Assembly: GCA_949126835.1 (NCBI GenBank)
Contig: OX421495.1
Coordinates: 18,556,079 to 18,620,078 of the forward strand
Direction: 5' to 3'
From: Anisus vortex
Taxonomy: Eukaryota; Mollusca; Gastropoda; Planorbidae
DNA: 64,000 nt
Every line of letters begins with the position of its first letter. Position 1 is the stretch's first letter. The notes below the pieces were generated by a model. The model ran no database searches and was not told the DNA's origin. It was given only the letters and a program-made list of their open reading frames with translations. Shown piece after piece: positions 33,154 to 44,038 of this stretch. Position numbers and translations under genes: made by a program.

Positions 33154-36100
33154 ATGGAAGCCACAAATAATCTTACATGGGATCCAGAGATATTTGATCT
33201 AACCTCAGAACAGCTTAATAAAATGTCGATGATACAACTAAAAGAATTGGCTAAATCATTGGGCATTTCTATCACAGAAACTAGGCCATCAAAAACTAAA
33301 TTACTTCAAGAGGTAACTGAGTGTTTAAGAAAACAAGGTACACTAATTATTGAAGAAACTACTGCTAATGATAACATTAATGATGAATCAGATGATGAAT
33401 TACCTTTTCCTATAAAACAAAGAGTAAAGCATACAACTGGTGACTTAAGTGAAGAATTGAAATTTAAACTTGAGTTAAGAAAGATGGAATTAGAGATGGA
33501 AAGAGAAAGAGAAAACAAGAGAATTGAAATGGAAAGAGAGAGAGAAAGCCAGAGAATTGAGATGGAAAGAGAAATAGCAAGAGAGAAAATAGCAAGCCAA
33601 GAAAGAATTGAGATAGCAAGGTCTCGTACGTCAAATCATTCGAATGCAAGCTCTGAAGCAGATGCAGAACTGTATAAGTTTAAGAAACATATTCCAGTTT
33701 TTGAAGATAATTCGGTGGAAGAGTTCTTCATGATTTTCGAGAGAAACGCTAGAGACTATCAATTTCCCGAGGGCAAGAAAGCTATACTCCTACGCTCAGC
33801 TCTGAACAAAGGAAAGGCACTTGATGTTGTATTAAGTCTTACTGAAGAGGAATTGTACGATTATGAACTGATCAAGAATAGAGTACTGCTAAGTTATGCA
33901 CTAACACCTGAAAAATATAGAAAAGTGTTTCGTGAGTCTAAGAAAGAACAGGAACAATCCCATGTTGATTTTCTAAGACAGAAAAAGAAATATTTTGAAA
34001 GATGGATTCGATCCAAAGGTGTAAACAAAGACTTTGATAAATTAGCTAATCTTATGCTAATGGAAGACTTTAACAATAACATCAGAGGTGATGTAAGAAT
34101 ACATTTAGCAGACAAAGGTGTAGAACAAGTAGAAACAGCAGCAGTAATGGCAGACGAATATGTTATTATCCATTCCAGCAATAAATTTACAACAGTTGAT
34201 AAATCAAAATTCCAGAATCGAGATATGAAGGTAGAAAAGAAAACCATAAATCCAAATGAATCCTATCAATCAAAGAGACATCAGCAGAGCAATGAAGGTC
34301 CAACAAATTCCAAGCCAACCTGTAGCCATTGTAAACGAATTGGACATACTAAGGAAAAGTGCTGGATATTGAATGGGAACCCGAATAAAAAGAATGTTGT
34401 CTTATCGTATGTAGCAATGCCAAAACAAAGAACTCATGTAAATGTAAAGAAGGATGTTAGAACTCAAACAGAGATACCTAGTGCTAATGCAGATAACCTG
34501 ACAAAACACACGTATCTAGGAAACTTGAAACCAGAAATAGTTCCTGAAATAGAGACAATGGTTTTCAATAATTCTAATTCTAATCATAGCTCCAAGGAGT
34601 CTATATCAGATAGAATCACCATGAGTACTAAACATACCTCTTACAAAAATAACTTGGATACAGATCTCATCGATACTGAGATACCAAGCAATTGTTTGCC
34701 ATTCATTGAAGAAGGTACCGTGTCATCCATAATAAATGGTGTCACTAGTGAAAAGAACATCAGAATACTCCGTGATACAGGGGCTGAGGTTTCACTACTT
34801 TTAGAGAATACTGTTCCTACGTCACAATCGACATATACAGGACAGGATCTTACTATTCAAGGTGTATCAAGGAAAAATGTACAAGTTCCTTTGCATCAAA
34901 TACAGCTGAAGAGTGCGTACTTCACTGGAAATGTAGTTGTGGGTGTGTACAAATCACTTCCGTTTAAAGGCGTTTCTTTAATACTGGGAAATGATATTGC
35001 TGGAGATGTGGTGCATTCCATATCCAAGAAAAAACAATACCTCAATAAAAGTGAGAGCTTTATCAAACCTATATGCATCGTCACGAGAGGTATGGCCCAA
35101 CAACAAAAGTCTGTCGAAACCATGTCAAAGTCAAAAATAGAACCAGAAATTGACCTACAGGCAACTTTCCTGGCTGACATCTTGAGTGGTCCCTCAGTCA
35201 AGACTACTGAAAGTAATTTGTCACCTCGACAATTACTCCTATTAGAACAGAATAGAGATTCAGGAATTAAACACCTGAAGAAAAAGGTGATAACTGAACA
35301 GGAGGCAGAAATTAAAGGAAATGGATTTTTTCTGAAGGAGGGAATATTAATGCAAAAATGGAGAGATGTGAAATGTGATAATGACAATTGCAGAGAAGGA
35401 AGTCAGATTGTGGTACCAGCCATATATCGTAATGACATCTTACACATGGCTCATGACACGCCATATGCTGGTCATCTAGGAGTGAACAAGACTTACCGTC
35501 GAATTCTTCCGTACTTCTATTGGCCTGGACTACATCGTGACGTCACAAAATACTGCAAGTCATGCAATACATGCCAGATAGTTGGTAAACCTAACCAGAC
35601 TATACCGGTAGCACCTCTAAAGCCAATACCTGCCTTTGCAGAACCATTTAGCCACTTGCTAATAGACTGTGTAGGTCCTTTGCCTAAAACAAAGACAGGA
35701 CACCAGTACTTATTCACTATAATGTGCACTGCCACGAGATACCCTGAAGCTATTCCGCTACGCACCATTAACGCAGATAAGATATCTGACGCACTGATTG
35801 CATTTTGTTCAAGATACGGTCTTCCAAAGACTATACAGTCAGACCGAGGATCTAACTTTACATCAAAGCTGTTTAACCAGGTCTTAAAGAAACTAGGCAT
35901 CCAACATGCAACTTCAACTGCGTACCATCCGCAAAGCCAAGGTGCCCTAGAAAGATATCATCAGACTCTGAAAACCATGCTCCGCACATACTGTTTTGAG
36001 AACACTGAAGACTGGGATCGCGGTATTCCATTCGCTCTTTTCGCGACTAGAGAAACTGTGCAGGAATCTCTTGGATTCAGTCCGTTCGAGTTAGTGTTTG

Positions 36101-36816
36101 GACATTCAGTTCGAGGACCTCTAAAACTGTTGCAGGAAACCTTGTTAAATTCTGATGAAGAGACTGGACTCGTAGCTTATGTGGAACAATTTAGCAATAG
36201 AATCTATCATGCTTTTAATCATGTTAAAGATAATCTTTTGCAGGCTCAGAAAAGAATGAAAGGGTACTATGATGTCAAGGCCAGATCCCGATGTTTCCAT
36301 CCTGGTGATAAAGTCCTCATGTTGACCCAATTGTCTGGACAACCCCTGAGTGCAAAATATACAGGACCATATCAGGTTTTAGATAAAATCAGTGATGTAA
36401 CATACCTTGTAAAAACCCCTGATAGAAGGAAAACACAGAGACTGTGCCATATAAACATGCTAAAACCTTATGTTGTTAGGGAAGAACAAACTGACATTAG
36501 GCCAGTGAGTGCTATCAAAACTGTTGAAACACCCCCGCCTAAATTTAAAAAGACAATCATAGAAAGTAAACTTCAGAACACTGAAGCACTTAAAAACCTC
36601 AATGATAAACTGGCACATCTAGACTCAGGTGAACAGACTTCTATCAAGGGTTTAATCTATGATCATGTAAATTTGTTTAGTGATGTTCCTAACAAAACAA
36701 CTTTGGTTACCCATGATGTAGTTTTAAAAGATGATAATGTTAAACCTGTCAAACAACATCCGTATAGGGTTAATCCCATACGACTTAAGAATAACTTACG
36801 TATTGGTAAAAGATAA
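33154..36816 (+). CDS. Gag-protease-integrase polyprotein with truncated reverse transcriptase start
   Basis: 1,220 codons. Residues about 20-60 resemble a SAP-like helix pair. Residues 105-165 form an R/E-rich coiled coil. Residues about 170-345 are capsid; the part from FRESKKEQEQSHVDFLRQKK to VMADEY aligns with SCAN-domain features. Residues 390-403 are a CX2CX4HX4C zinc knuckle (CSHCKRIGHTKEKC). Residues 539-547 carry the aspartic protease motif LRDTGAEVS. Integrase follows directly: H767, H774, C804 and C807 bind zinc, the catalytic triad is D838, D897 and E933 with 35 residues between the last two, and a GPY module (AKYTGPYQVL) is near residue 1090. Residues about 1170-1210 match the start of a reverse transcriptase (LFSDVP, then HPYRVNP). 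The frame then ends abruptly in LRIGKR. Gag, PR and IN look intact; RT and RNase H are missing. Confidence 0.93.
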   Translation: MEATNNLTWDPEIFDLTSEQLNKMSMIQLKELAKSLGISITETRPSKTKLLQEVTECLRKQGTLIIEETTANDNINDESDDELPFPIKQRVKHTTGDLSEELKFKLELRKMELEMERERENKRIEMERERESQRIEMEREIAREKIASQERIEIARSRTSNHSNASSEADAELYKFKKHIPVFEDNSVEEFFMIFERNARDYQFPEGKKAILLRSALNKGKALDVVLSLTEEELYDYELIKNRVLLSYALTPEKYRKVFRESKKEQEQSHVDFLRQKKKYFERWIRSKGVNKDFDKLANLMLMEDFNNNIRGDVRIHLADKGVEQVETAAVMADEYVIIHSSNKFTTVDKSKFQNRDMKVEKKTINPNESYQSKRHQQSNEGPTNSKPTCSHCKRIGHTKEKCWILNGNPNKKNVVLSYVAMPKQRTHVNVKKDVRTQTEIPSANADNLTKHTYLGNLKPEIVPEIETMVFNNSNSNHSSKESISDRITMSTKHTSYKNNLDTDLIDTEIPSNCLPFIEEGTVSSIINGVTSEKNIRILRDTGAEVSLLLENTVPTSQSTYTGQDLTIQGVSRKNVQVPLHQIQLKSAYFTGNVVVGVYKSLPFKGVSLILGNDIAGDVVHSISKKKQYLNKSESFIKPICIVTRGMAQQQKSVETMSKSKIEPEIDLQATFLADILSGPSVKTTESNLSPRQLLLLEQNRDSGIKHLKKKVITEQEAEIKGNGFFLKEGILMQKWRDVKCDNDNCREGSQIVVPAIYRNDILHMAHDTPYAGHLGVNKTYRRILPYFYWPGLHRDVTKYCKSCNTCQIVGKPNQTIPVAPLKPIPAFAEPFSHLLIDCVGPLPKTKTGHQYLFTIMCTATRYPEAIPLRTINADKISDALIAFCSRYGLPKTIQSDRGSNFTSKLFNQVLKKLGIQHATSTAYHPQSQGALERYHQTLKTMLRTYCFENTEDWDRGIPFALFATRETVQESLGFSPFELVFGHSVRGPLKLLQETLLNSDEETGLVAYVEQFSNRIYHAFNHVKDNLLQAQKRMKGYYDVKARSRCFHPGDKVLMLTQLSGQPLSAKYTGPYQVLDKISDVTYLVKTPDRRKTQRLCHINMLKPYVVREEQTDIRPVSAIKTVETPPPKFKKTIIESKLQNTEALKNLNDKLAHLDSGEQTSIKGLIYDHVNLFSDVPNKTTLVTHDVVLKDDNVKPVKQHPYRVNPIRLKNNLRIGKR

Positions 36817-36847
36817 CATCGTCGCGGACACCCTATCGCGCATGTAA
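36806..36847 (+). pseudogene. Out-of-frame RNase H tail
   Basis: In the +1 frame relative to the polyprotein, this stretch reads KDNIVADTLSRM and then stops. The VADxLSR motif marks the end of RNase H in Ty3/gypsy elements. It shows that the element once had RT and RNase H after integrase and lost them in an internal deletion near 36795. Confidence 0.85.
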
Positions 36848-37617
36848 CAAATGTATAAGGGGATAGATAACTTCATGTATATATTCTGATAATCCTAACT
36901 AAGAGAATTGGATCATTTAAAATATAAATGCATGAATATATGAATATGATGTGATTATTTTATGCAATATCTTATGCCTTATTTTATGCCATGAATATTT
37001 CCATTTGCTAAAACAAATATTATTATTGTTGTAGGAAAAAAGAAAGAACCTAATAAGTTACTTATAAATATTATGGATTTATGAACATAATTTTTCTTTA
37101 TTAGTAAGATAATGAATGAACAGAAATGTACATCCTTATTTTGAAACAATCAAACTATAGTTGTGATTATGTAAAAACCAAGATAGAGTAATGTGCATAC
37201 ACTTCACATGCTTACACACTTAAGATTAAATTCTTACTCTTAAGTTTATTTAAATATTAATTTCATTTAAGTTGAATTAATTAATGATTGAATTGTTTAA
37301 TATGATAACATTAGTTATGTTGATTTTTACCTTATAAATAAGATGATGATGTTTATAAGGAATGATATCTCAGAGAGTATAATTTTAGAATAACGCGAAC
37401 ATGTGTTATGGTCTAAGGATAACTTAAGATCCTATATGATGAGGGTTTAATAGAATAAATTATTTCCCTCACTTGTCTTATTCAACGGACTACCCAGGTG
37501 GAGTCAGTTTTTTTTGTATATTGTTTAGAACTAAAGTTAAGTGCAGGCGGTTCTAAAAGAAATTGCACACTTCTATTGTTTAGTATGCAATGTTCTTTTC
37601 CTTTTGGTATGGGCGAC
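36848..37617 (+). other. 3' non-coding part of the LTR element
   Basis: AT-rich, with no open frame of note, running from the pol stop to the 3' LTR. The last bases (GGTATGGGCGAC) are a poor polypurine tract. A GATGAGGGTTTAATAG stretch lies 170 bp upstream. Confidence 0.7.
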
Positions 37618-38650
37618 TGTTACGAAACGTAAATTCCCTACATTGTAATGTTAATAAACCAACTAAACCATTTAAGCGAATTGCGTTTAAACGATACAAA
37701 ATATTTCTCAGCTCACGGTTTTCCCCGGGTTTTTCCTAACCTAATTAAAGCATTATTGTTTTTTTATTAACCTCGATAAAAACATGAACTGTGCACGCGA
37801 ATACAGCATGTCAAGGTCGTCCGGTCTCTCCTTATTTTGTTAGAGCATTATTGCTTCTTCTTAATAAAAAGTATCTGTTCACGCAGTCAGCACGCAGGCT
37901 TGATTAAAATTCTCGTGTCACTAGGCTGTCGGGTTTTTCCAACGATTGACCCGTAATATATTTCTACGCAATTCGACACTTTAGTCAGTTCTTGGCTTGC
38001 ATTCGATCTAGTAACATCAAATATTCTCCGCTCTGAGTATCATTTCTATTTGATTTGTTTGATGGAAAATTTATTATTCTACTATTAACTACAATGCTAT
38101 ATGTTCATTGAGGATATTCATTACTAATTGGAATATGTGTATTTCTTGATTGTGTATATAATATTATTTGGATTCCTACTGGATTGATGTTGTAAATTAA
38201 ACCAAATTTATCGTTGCTTTCTACACAACTTGGTTAACGTCAATATTTCAACGTTATATACATGTGTGTATGTGTAATATTTATACAACTATTTTAATAA
38301 TCTACACTACCACTCAACATCGAGGTTCTTGCTGTATAATATGAGCCACACCAATAATTATACATGAAGTAAATCAACTGAAAACTCTAAAGCTACGTTA
38401 TGTGAATTGCCAGGGGATACTAAGAACAACGGAATACTCTAGACAACTACAAATAAACTTCAGAATGATATAATAAGATCTTCACTAATACAAGGATACT
38501 CACACTAATAATAACAATACTATAACTATTATTTTCATAAATTGAATGGGGGCTCTAGCCGTAATAACATTATAAATCATAATTATACTTGTGTGATAAA
38601 TAGAAGGTCTCATCCATAATTTATTATGGTGAATAAATTGCCTTGTAATA
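37618..38650 (+). repeat. 3' LTR
   Basis: The same 1,033-bp sequence as the 5' LTR, with no difference seen on reading. It ends CCTTGTAATA, followed by ATATAGAGAG in the flank. Confidence 0.95.
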
Positions 38651-38654
38651 ATAT

Positions 38655-39520
38655 AGAGAGTGAGTAGGCTATGCGTGTACGTGTGAGTCTGGAATCAATA
38701 AGATTGGGTTAGTCGGTGTAACATCTATGCACTCACCCTCACACCTCTCATCCACCCTCCCACCCCCACAGCCCTGCGATGAAAATATCGGTAAGTAGTG
38801 ACATCGTTGGTTCAGCAAAGCCAACAACGGCCTAAAGACATACACGATCCGTCGATATACTTCTAACAAGGGTGATATTTAAACTGATTATTATTTCATA
38901 TTGACATTAGGGAATAGCAGAGGTGTTTGGAAGTAAACAGCTTTGTTGTATGTGGTCTCATACATTCGCACCTTGTGTTGACAAAAACAGACAACGAACC
39001 AACATACAACATCCCAAAACTACAACTACTAACAAATCAAATCTGTTTTGTTCCATCTTTTTTTAATGAAGTCATCAGAACAAAGAGACGTAATCCATCA
39101 GTGAACTGAACCAAAAGTAATGACAAACAGTAATATTTGCCGCCCCTTCTGTACTGTGCGATGGTCCCTAGTGGGTTAATTTGCCAGAGATGTTTTATTC
39201 AGCCGGATCGCGCCGAGCGGTGGCCGGACTCAATAATTAAAATCTATGTCCGAGTGTTAAGCAAGCACCTACCTCCGCGATTTAGTGTCGCACCACTTAG
39301 TGAATCGCTGGCGACTCGGGTTGGTTATTAGCCATGGTTAGGAAGCGGCGGTCCCGTTTTGGTTAACAAAATAATTTTTGGTGCGAGTTTACCCTTAAAA
39401 TACACGTAATTGCGTAGTTCATTGGGGTCACAAGGTTTATGGATGAACTGTGTCACATCAACATTAGGGATATGAAAACAACGCAACACTTCATCATACA
39501 AGAAAAAAAACACCTTAATC
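38655..39520. other. No gene recognised
   Basis: Short open frames only. A GC-richer segment lies at 39130-39340. I see no domain or credible exon. Confidence 0.5.
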
Positions 39521-39636
39521 AATGGGCCGTATTGCTGCTGAGAGTGAACACCCTTGCCCATTTTACAATTACGGTATATAAGATTGACTTGTATAAGGGG
39601 CAAGGGTGTTAACTCTCAGCAGCAATACGGCCCATT
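39521..39636. repeat. Foldback element with 39-bp arms
   Basis: The arm 39521-39559 (AATGGGCCGTATTGCTGCTG through ACACCCTTGCCC) pairs with 39598-39636 with one mismatch, around a 38-nt loop. It may be a small MITE or a hairpin RNA locus. Confidence 0.9.
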
Positions 39637-39773
39637 AAAACAAATTGTACTTTTAGAACAAGATCTATGGGATGTTGAGCTCCAAAAGTAGAAGTCTTTT
39701 TTTTTCTAATTTGATGATCGCGATTTACAATATGGAAAAAGAAAATATTTGTGTTCACCTTATGTTAGTCAGT

Positions 39774-39832
39774 GCAGGGCCGGCTTGTCCATATAGACAA
39801 CCTAGGCGATCGCCTAGGGCGCAAAATTATTA
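39774..39832 (+). mobile_element. Fragment with CAGGGCCGGC-type hAT end
   Basis: CAGGGCCGGCTTGTCCATAT followed by AGGCGATCGCCTAGGGCGC, a start typical of another hAT family. It stops at a (TTA)n run, then poly-T and poly-G. Confidence 0.5.
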
Positions 39833-39892
39833 TTATTATTATTAATTTTTTTTTTTGGGGGGGGGGTGCATAATTGATAATTTTTGTAAATA

Positions 39893-40402
39893 AAAGCCAA
39901 TTGAGGAACAAATATGACATATGGTAAAGTTGTTCTTATCATGCCAAATTCACATATGAATATTGGCTATCCTACTAAAAAAAAGGAGGTAAATAGTAGT
40001 TCTGCAGATTAATGTGATTAGGCTAGGGCCGACTAGACCTATTTTCACTTTCAATTTCACTTTATAGGCCTACACTTTTAATGTTTCGTAGGCTAGGCTA
40101 ATGGGCTAATGGCTAAGTAGGGCAGCTACGATGCCAAGTGATAGTGTTGGTAAATATCAAGTCTAGTCAAGTCACTAATAGGCTCACACCGTCTATGATC
40201 TATGTCTATGATAATAATAAAATAGCCTTTTTTATTTAACAGACATAATACAGCTTAAATCTTAATAAGACTTAAAACACAACACATCATTTAAAAAAAG
40301 CTCGAGCCTATATGAAACTTTATTAATACAGCGGCCTGTACACCACTACACAAAGTAAACAAAAATCACGTGCTTTTTGTCACGTGATTGCAAACGCCCT
40401 AT
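39893..40402 (+). mobile_element. MITE family A, copy 3 (5' truncated)
   Basis: From TTGAGGAACAAATATGAC to GCAAACGCCCTAT it parallels 7754-8317. It ends with two close E-box motifs (ATCACGTGCTTTTTGTCACG, then TGATT). The 5' end with GCGTTC is missing. Confidence 0.75.
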
Positions 40403-40474
40403 AGTTGCATTGAAACACCCATAATAAGCTTATATATTCATTCACTCTTGCAATTATTAAGTGACCATCACTTA

Positions 40475-42130
40475 GAGTAGGGTCGGCAAACTTTGGGTCA
40501 CAGTATGCCAAACTAGGATTTCTAAATCAGTCAGCGTGCAAAACTGCTCTATTATACTTTTTGAATTATTATTTTTTTAGGACAATTAATTAAATTCCTT
40601 ATCAAGACCAAGGCCAAAAGCAAAATAGAGAAAATCGTTAAAACGTTTTATATTTAATACAAAATTAACGTGTTTGTGATTATCATCCTTTTTATTTGCA
40701 TTTATAACAAATACAATCTTTTATCTAATTTTTTGTCTTAACATTATCTTTTGTTAGTCAAGGTGAGGATGTAGAGCTAACACTTGAAAATGTTAATTTG
40801 TATTTTGATCTCAGTTTAACTGAGAATTGAGAAGTCCTTTCTTTTGCTTAAAGCGCATAATTATGTAATAATTTTTGAACAATTATAACTTTAGCGGTAT
40901 AGCTACTAAGCAATCATACAAACTGGGTAGTTAATGTAATGTTTGGAAATGTACATATTAATTCTTTAGTCATATAATATTTATATAATTTTCATATACG
41001 TTTAACCCATTTGATCATCTCAAAGTTATAAATTGTAAACTGTAAGCAACGTATTCAAAAATAAAAAGAAACATATTACAAACATTAGCGCAAATAAAAC
41101 GGGTTTATTATCTCCCATTAATTAAAAAACGTGTCCACAATTATTTCAATAGTGATGCCAAACAAGTTATGTAATATAACGAATATTACTGACTAATTAT
41201 TATTTCTTTATATAAATCTAACATTATGGTATTCATTACAATATTTAATTATTAGAGTAGAGTTATGAGGAATTCGTTTTTAACATCAAAAGTTATAAAT
41301 AAAAATTTAATGCATTAATTATTTGTCCATTTAGGAAGCTTATCTTTCAAACATTAATATTTACAGACATAAATTACATACTATAGAGCTATAAAATTAA
41401 TATCTTATTTTTATTTAATTAATTTTACAAATAAATATGTTTTAGAATTGCTTATTTTTATGTTTAATTAAAGAAAACTCTTTTAAATGTAATTAGTCTG
41501 TGTCAAAAATTATTAATGATCGGTCAAGTGTAGGTGACCTCTTTGTATGCTTAAAACAGCTTTCATGTGCTATAAAATCTCTTCACAAGTGTAAGTTGAA
41601 CCAAAAGCTGAAAGTAAAAGAGCAAATACCTAGCAGTTGAGAATATCAGATGACTTTCCTAAGCAGCTTCCTTCCAGATTGTTTTAGCAAATGGGCACAT
41701 TTCGATGCCCATTTGTTTAAATCTTTAAAATTCAACTTGCTGCATTTTAAAATTGCCAATATCCCTCCACTTAAAATAAATTAATCTAATCTACATCTAT
41801 AATACTTGTAGTAAGATCAAACCAGTTAGGCTTGATGTGGTATGACAAAATATCTCCATCAATTTAAAAGTCTTGCCTTTGATTGAAAAATCCCCACTAA
41901 CTATCATAATATATGCCTTAATATAGGATGTACATGTAGTTAAATGTTTTGAACTTGATTTCTCGGCAAGATATGTCCAGTTTAAATGCAATTCCATTCC
42001 AGTGGTCTTTGTAAATGCCTGTTCATCTCACTGAAATGTGTCGCTATGTTATTTAGAAATATCGGCTTCAACAGTCAGTTTTCCTCATTCCGAACCGGAA
42101 AATGTTTGTTTTTTTATCAATAAAAAAAAA
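40475..42130 (+). mobile_element. hAT DNA transposon copy 3, 3' end missing
   Basis: It starts near GGGTCGGCAAACTTTGGGTC and follows hAT copies 1 and 2 through GATCTCAGTTTAACTGAGAA and AAGTTATGTAATATAACGAA. It then runs to the stretch around 41900-42110, which encodes transposase remnants in reverse. A 65-bp piece near 41268-41330 matches the THAP element. No 3' GTTGCCGACC end is found. Confidence 0.7.
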
Positions 42131-42499
42131 AAAATAAACATACATAGATTACCCTAATAACTATTAACACTCCGTTTAGCAGAAGCACCGCTGACTAAAA
42201 GGGTATATATTTTCTACAAAGGTTTGCCAAGTTTGAAAAACAAAATTCAGAATATTTCAAGAATTTCTAAGAAATGTAAAACATCACCGATTATATAAGC
42301 ATCCAAAATCTTTTAGCACTTGCTTGTACAACTGACAAAATGATTTCAACTCGGATAGCAAATCCTCTTTCTCTGAATTATTCACACATTTATAAATAAC
42401 TTAGAAATAACTTAGAAAACGCTTTTTCACATTCGTTGAAAGATATTGAACAAACCATTACGGGTCTAGAACATAAAGTTTAAGCACAACCGCTGTGAA

Positions 42500-42960
42500 G
42501 TTCTGTAATAGGTGTCAAACTCAAGGCCTGCGGGTCACATTCGGTCCGTTGTACATTTATATCAGGCCCGTAAGAAAAGTTGAGTAAAAATTTGTGCTTT
42601 CGAGAAGAAGTACAATGCCCTGTTGTAGCACATTTCCAGAAAAAAAAGACTATACAAGAGCATATAGGAAATTAGATTCAAAATTCGACAACACGCCTTT
42701 TCTTGCAGATGTGAAATGGGCAAGGCTGATAGAGAAATTGTGGAAAGGAAAGCATTCAGTTTTGCGGGATAACTAATAAAAATAATGGCGACTGTCTGAT
42801 ACAGTTACTTATCTCAACGTCTTAAAAATGCAGAAACAGGAGGGACGAGACAACTTGATCACTGATATGCATGATGATGCAATTAAGACATTTCAAGTGA
42901 AGCTGTTTTGTGGGAGACTTCACTTCTGTATCCATGGGCCTCAAAGCGTTGAAGTGGTGT
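42500..42960 (+). pseudogene. Degenerate hAT transposase (second family)
   Basis: 42512-42545 (GGTGTCAAACTCAAGGCCTG, then CGGGTCACAT) resembles the start of another hAT family. After it, broken frames read CCSTFPEKKDYTRAYRKLDS and, at 42828, EGRDNLITDMHDDAIKTFQV followed by KL. The latter recalls the NLITDMHDAVKxFQ-type motif of GTF2IRD2-like hAT transposases. Frames are interrupted, so it is not functional. Confidence 0.6.
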
Positions 42961-43780
42961 GGAAACCACCAGCACGCGTGCATCAAGAGCACACCGGTGG
43001 GCTAACGTTCGTGGGACAGCCCCTGCTGTGACTCCGGGTGTCCCCACTCTTACTTGCGTTCGAGAGGTATGGGCCCCAGTGGGGACAAAGAAATGAGCGC
43101 AGCAACCCCGCCCTGGAGCCTGGATACCCATACCTATAATATGGTATTAGCACTACCGGGCGACATTATAGGCATACGGGCGAGCCACCACGATAATGAT
43201 CCGTGGGGAAATCCGCTGTGGGAGTAAATAGTGCATGTGGCGGCAGAAACCGTACCCTAAGTTTAAGTGGGGGGGGGGGGGGGGCTGGCGCCCGGAAAAA
43301 ACATTGGCGCGCCCCACTTGGTTCACCCCTGAACATTGTTACGTCCTTGACGTAAGAGCCGGAAGTCTCGTTCTTTTTTTTTAATAGTCTATAGTCTATA
43401 GTATGTGGGAGACTCAAATGCATCTATGCAACTTGTCTCGTTTTTTTTCCACAGCTTTTACAACATATCTGTAGGATGAAGCTTGCAGAATAGTGGTTCC
43501 TGAGAACAGGGTAATACGGACCTTATTTGAAAAACTCAAAATTCCGTTCTAAGGAGGTGACAATGCCCGTTTGTTTAGCTCCAATTTGGCGACAAGAATC
43601 TTTTTTTCAACACACACAAAAAAAAAAAGACGATGGGAATAAAAGCGAATTTTCTAGTCTTCCCATTCACGTCATATAAAGGGGGACTATTCTTGTTACT
43701 AAACAAGTTTACAGTTCGGAACTAGCATTAGAATAAATTACGTGATAATGTTGTTTTTTTGTTTGTGTGATAATGTACAC
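42960..43780. other. Unassigned GC-richer repeat-like stretch
   Basis: 42960-43330 is GC-richer than its surroundings (ACCACCAGCACGCGTGCATC, a poly-G tract at 43269). I could not match it to a family or find an intact frame. The rest is AT-rich with no features. Confidence 0.4.
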
Positions 43781-43782
43781 CA

Positions 43783-43920
43783 GGGATCGGCAACCCTCTA
43801 CACCCGTGCCTCCCCCAAAGACAATTCAAGCCTCTTCTACTAGAAAAAAAGCATTGTGGCTTTTAGGATATTGCCACGCTGAATGAGTAAGAAATCCTAC
43901 TTGAACACACTATTATGAAA
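43783..43920 (+). mobile_element. hAT end fragment
   Basis: CAGGGATCGGCAACCCTCTA, then later CACGCTGAATGAGTAAGAAA, matching in part the end region of the GGTCGGCAAC hAT family in mixed orientation. It is heavily diverged. Confidence 0.4.
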
Positions 43921-44038
43921 ACGACTCCTGATGTAGACAACCATAAAAATGCGCACCACACGAAACGTGTTTAAAATATATTGAACTGGCAGACGCTGAT
44001 TTATTTTTAATGATTTATACAAGTAGGTATTCCAATAT

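Larger units (their letters stand above)
31719..38650 (+). mobile_element. Complete LTR retrotransposon, Gmr1-like Ty3/gypsy type, RT/RNase H deleted
   Basis: 6,932 bp bounded by two 1,033-bp direct repeats that start TGTTACGAAACG and show no difference by eye. Flanking ATAT on each side (31715-31718, 38651-38654) is the likely 4-bp target duplication, though the site is AT-rich and so ambiguous. It contains a tRNA-Pro primer-binding site, a Gag-PR-IN ORF and a residual RT start and RNase H tail. It is probably recent and non-autonomous, needing reverse transcriptase from another copy. No good polypurine tract is visible next to the 3' LTR. Confidence 0.95.

Noticed and set aside
34896..35387. 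163-residue minus frame inside the LTR element
   Set aside because: Shadow of the Gag-Pol frame.
33154..36816. Ty1/copia assignment, based on integrase preceding RT
   Set aside because: The GPY module, the gypsy-type integrase motifs, the RT start with HPYRVNP and the VADxLSR RNase H end are all Ty3/gypsy-type, so the order is better explained by a Gmr1-like element.
42883..43423. Two overlapping GC-rich minus frames as genes
   Set aside because: They run through a poly-G tract and an unassigned repeat-like block and show no domain.
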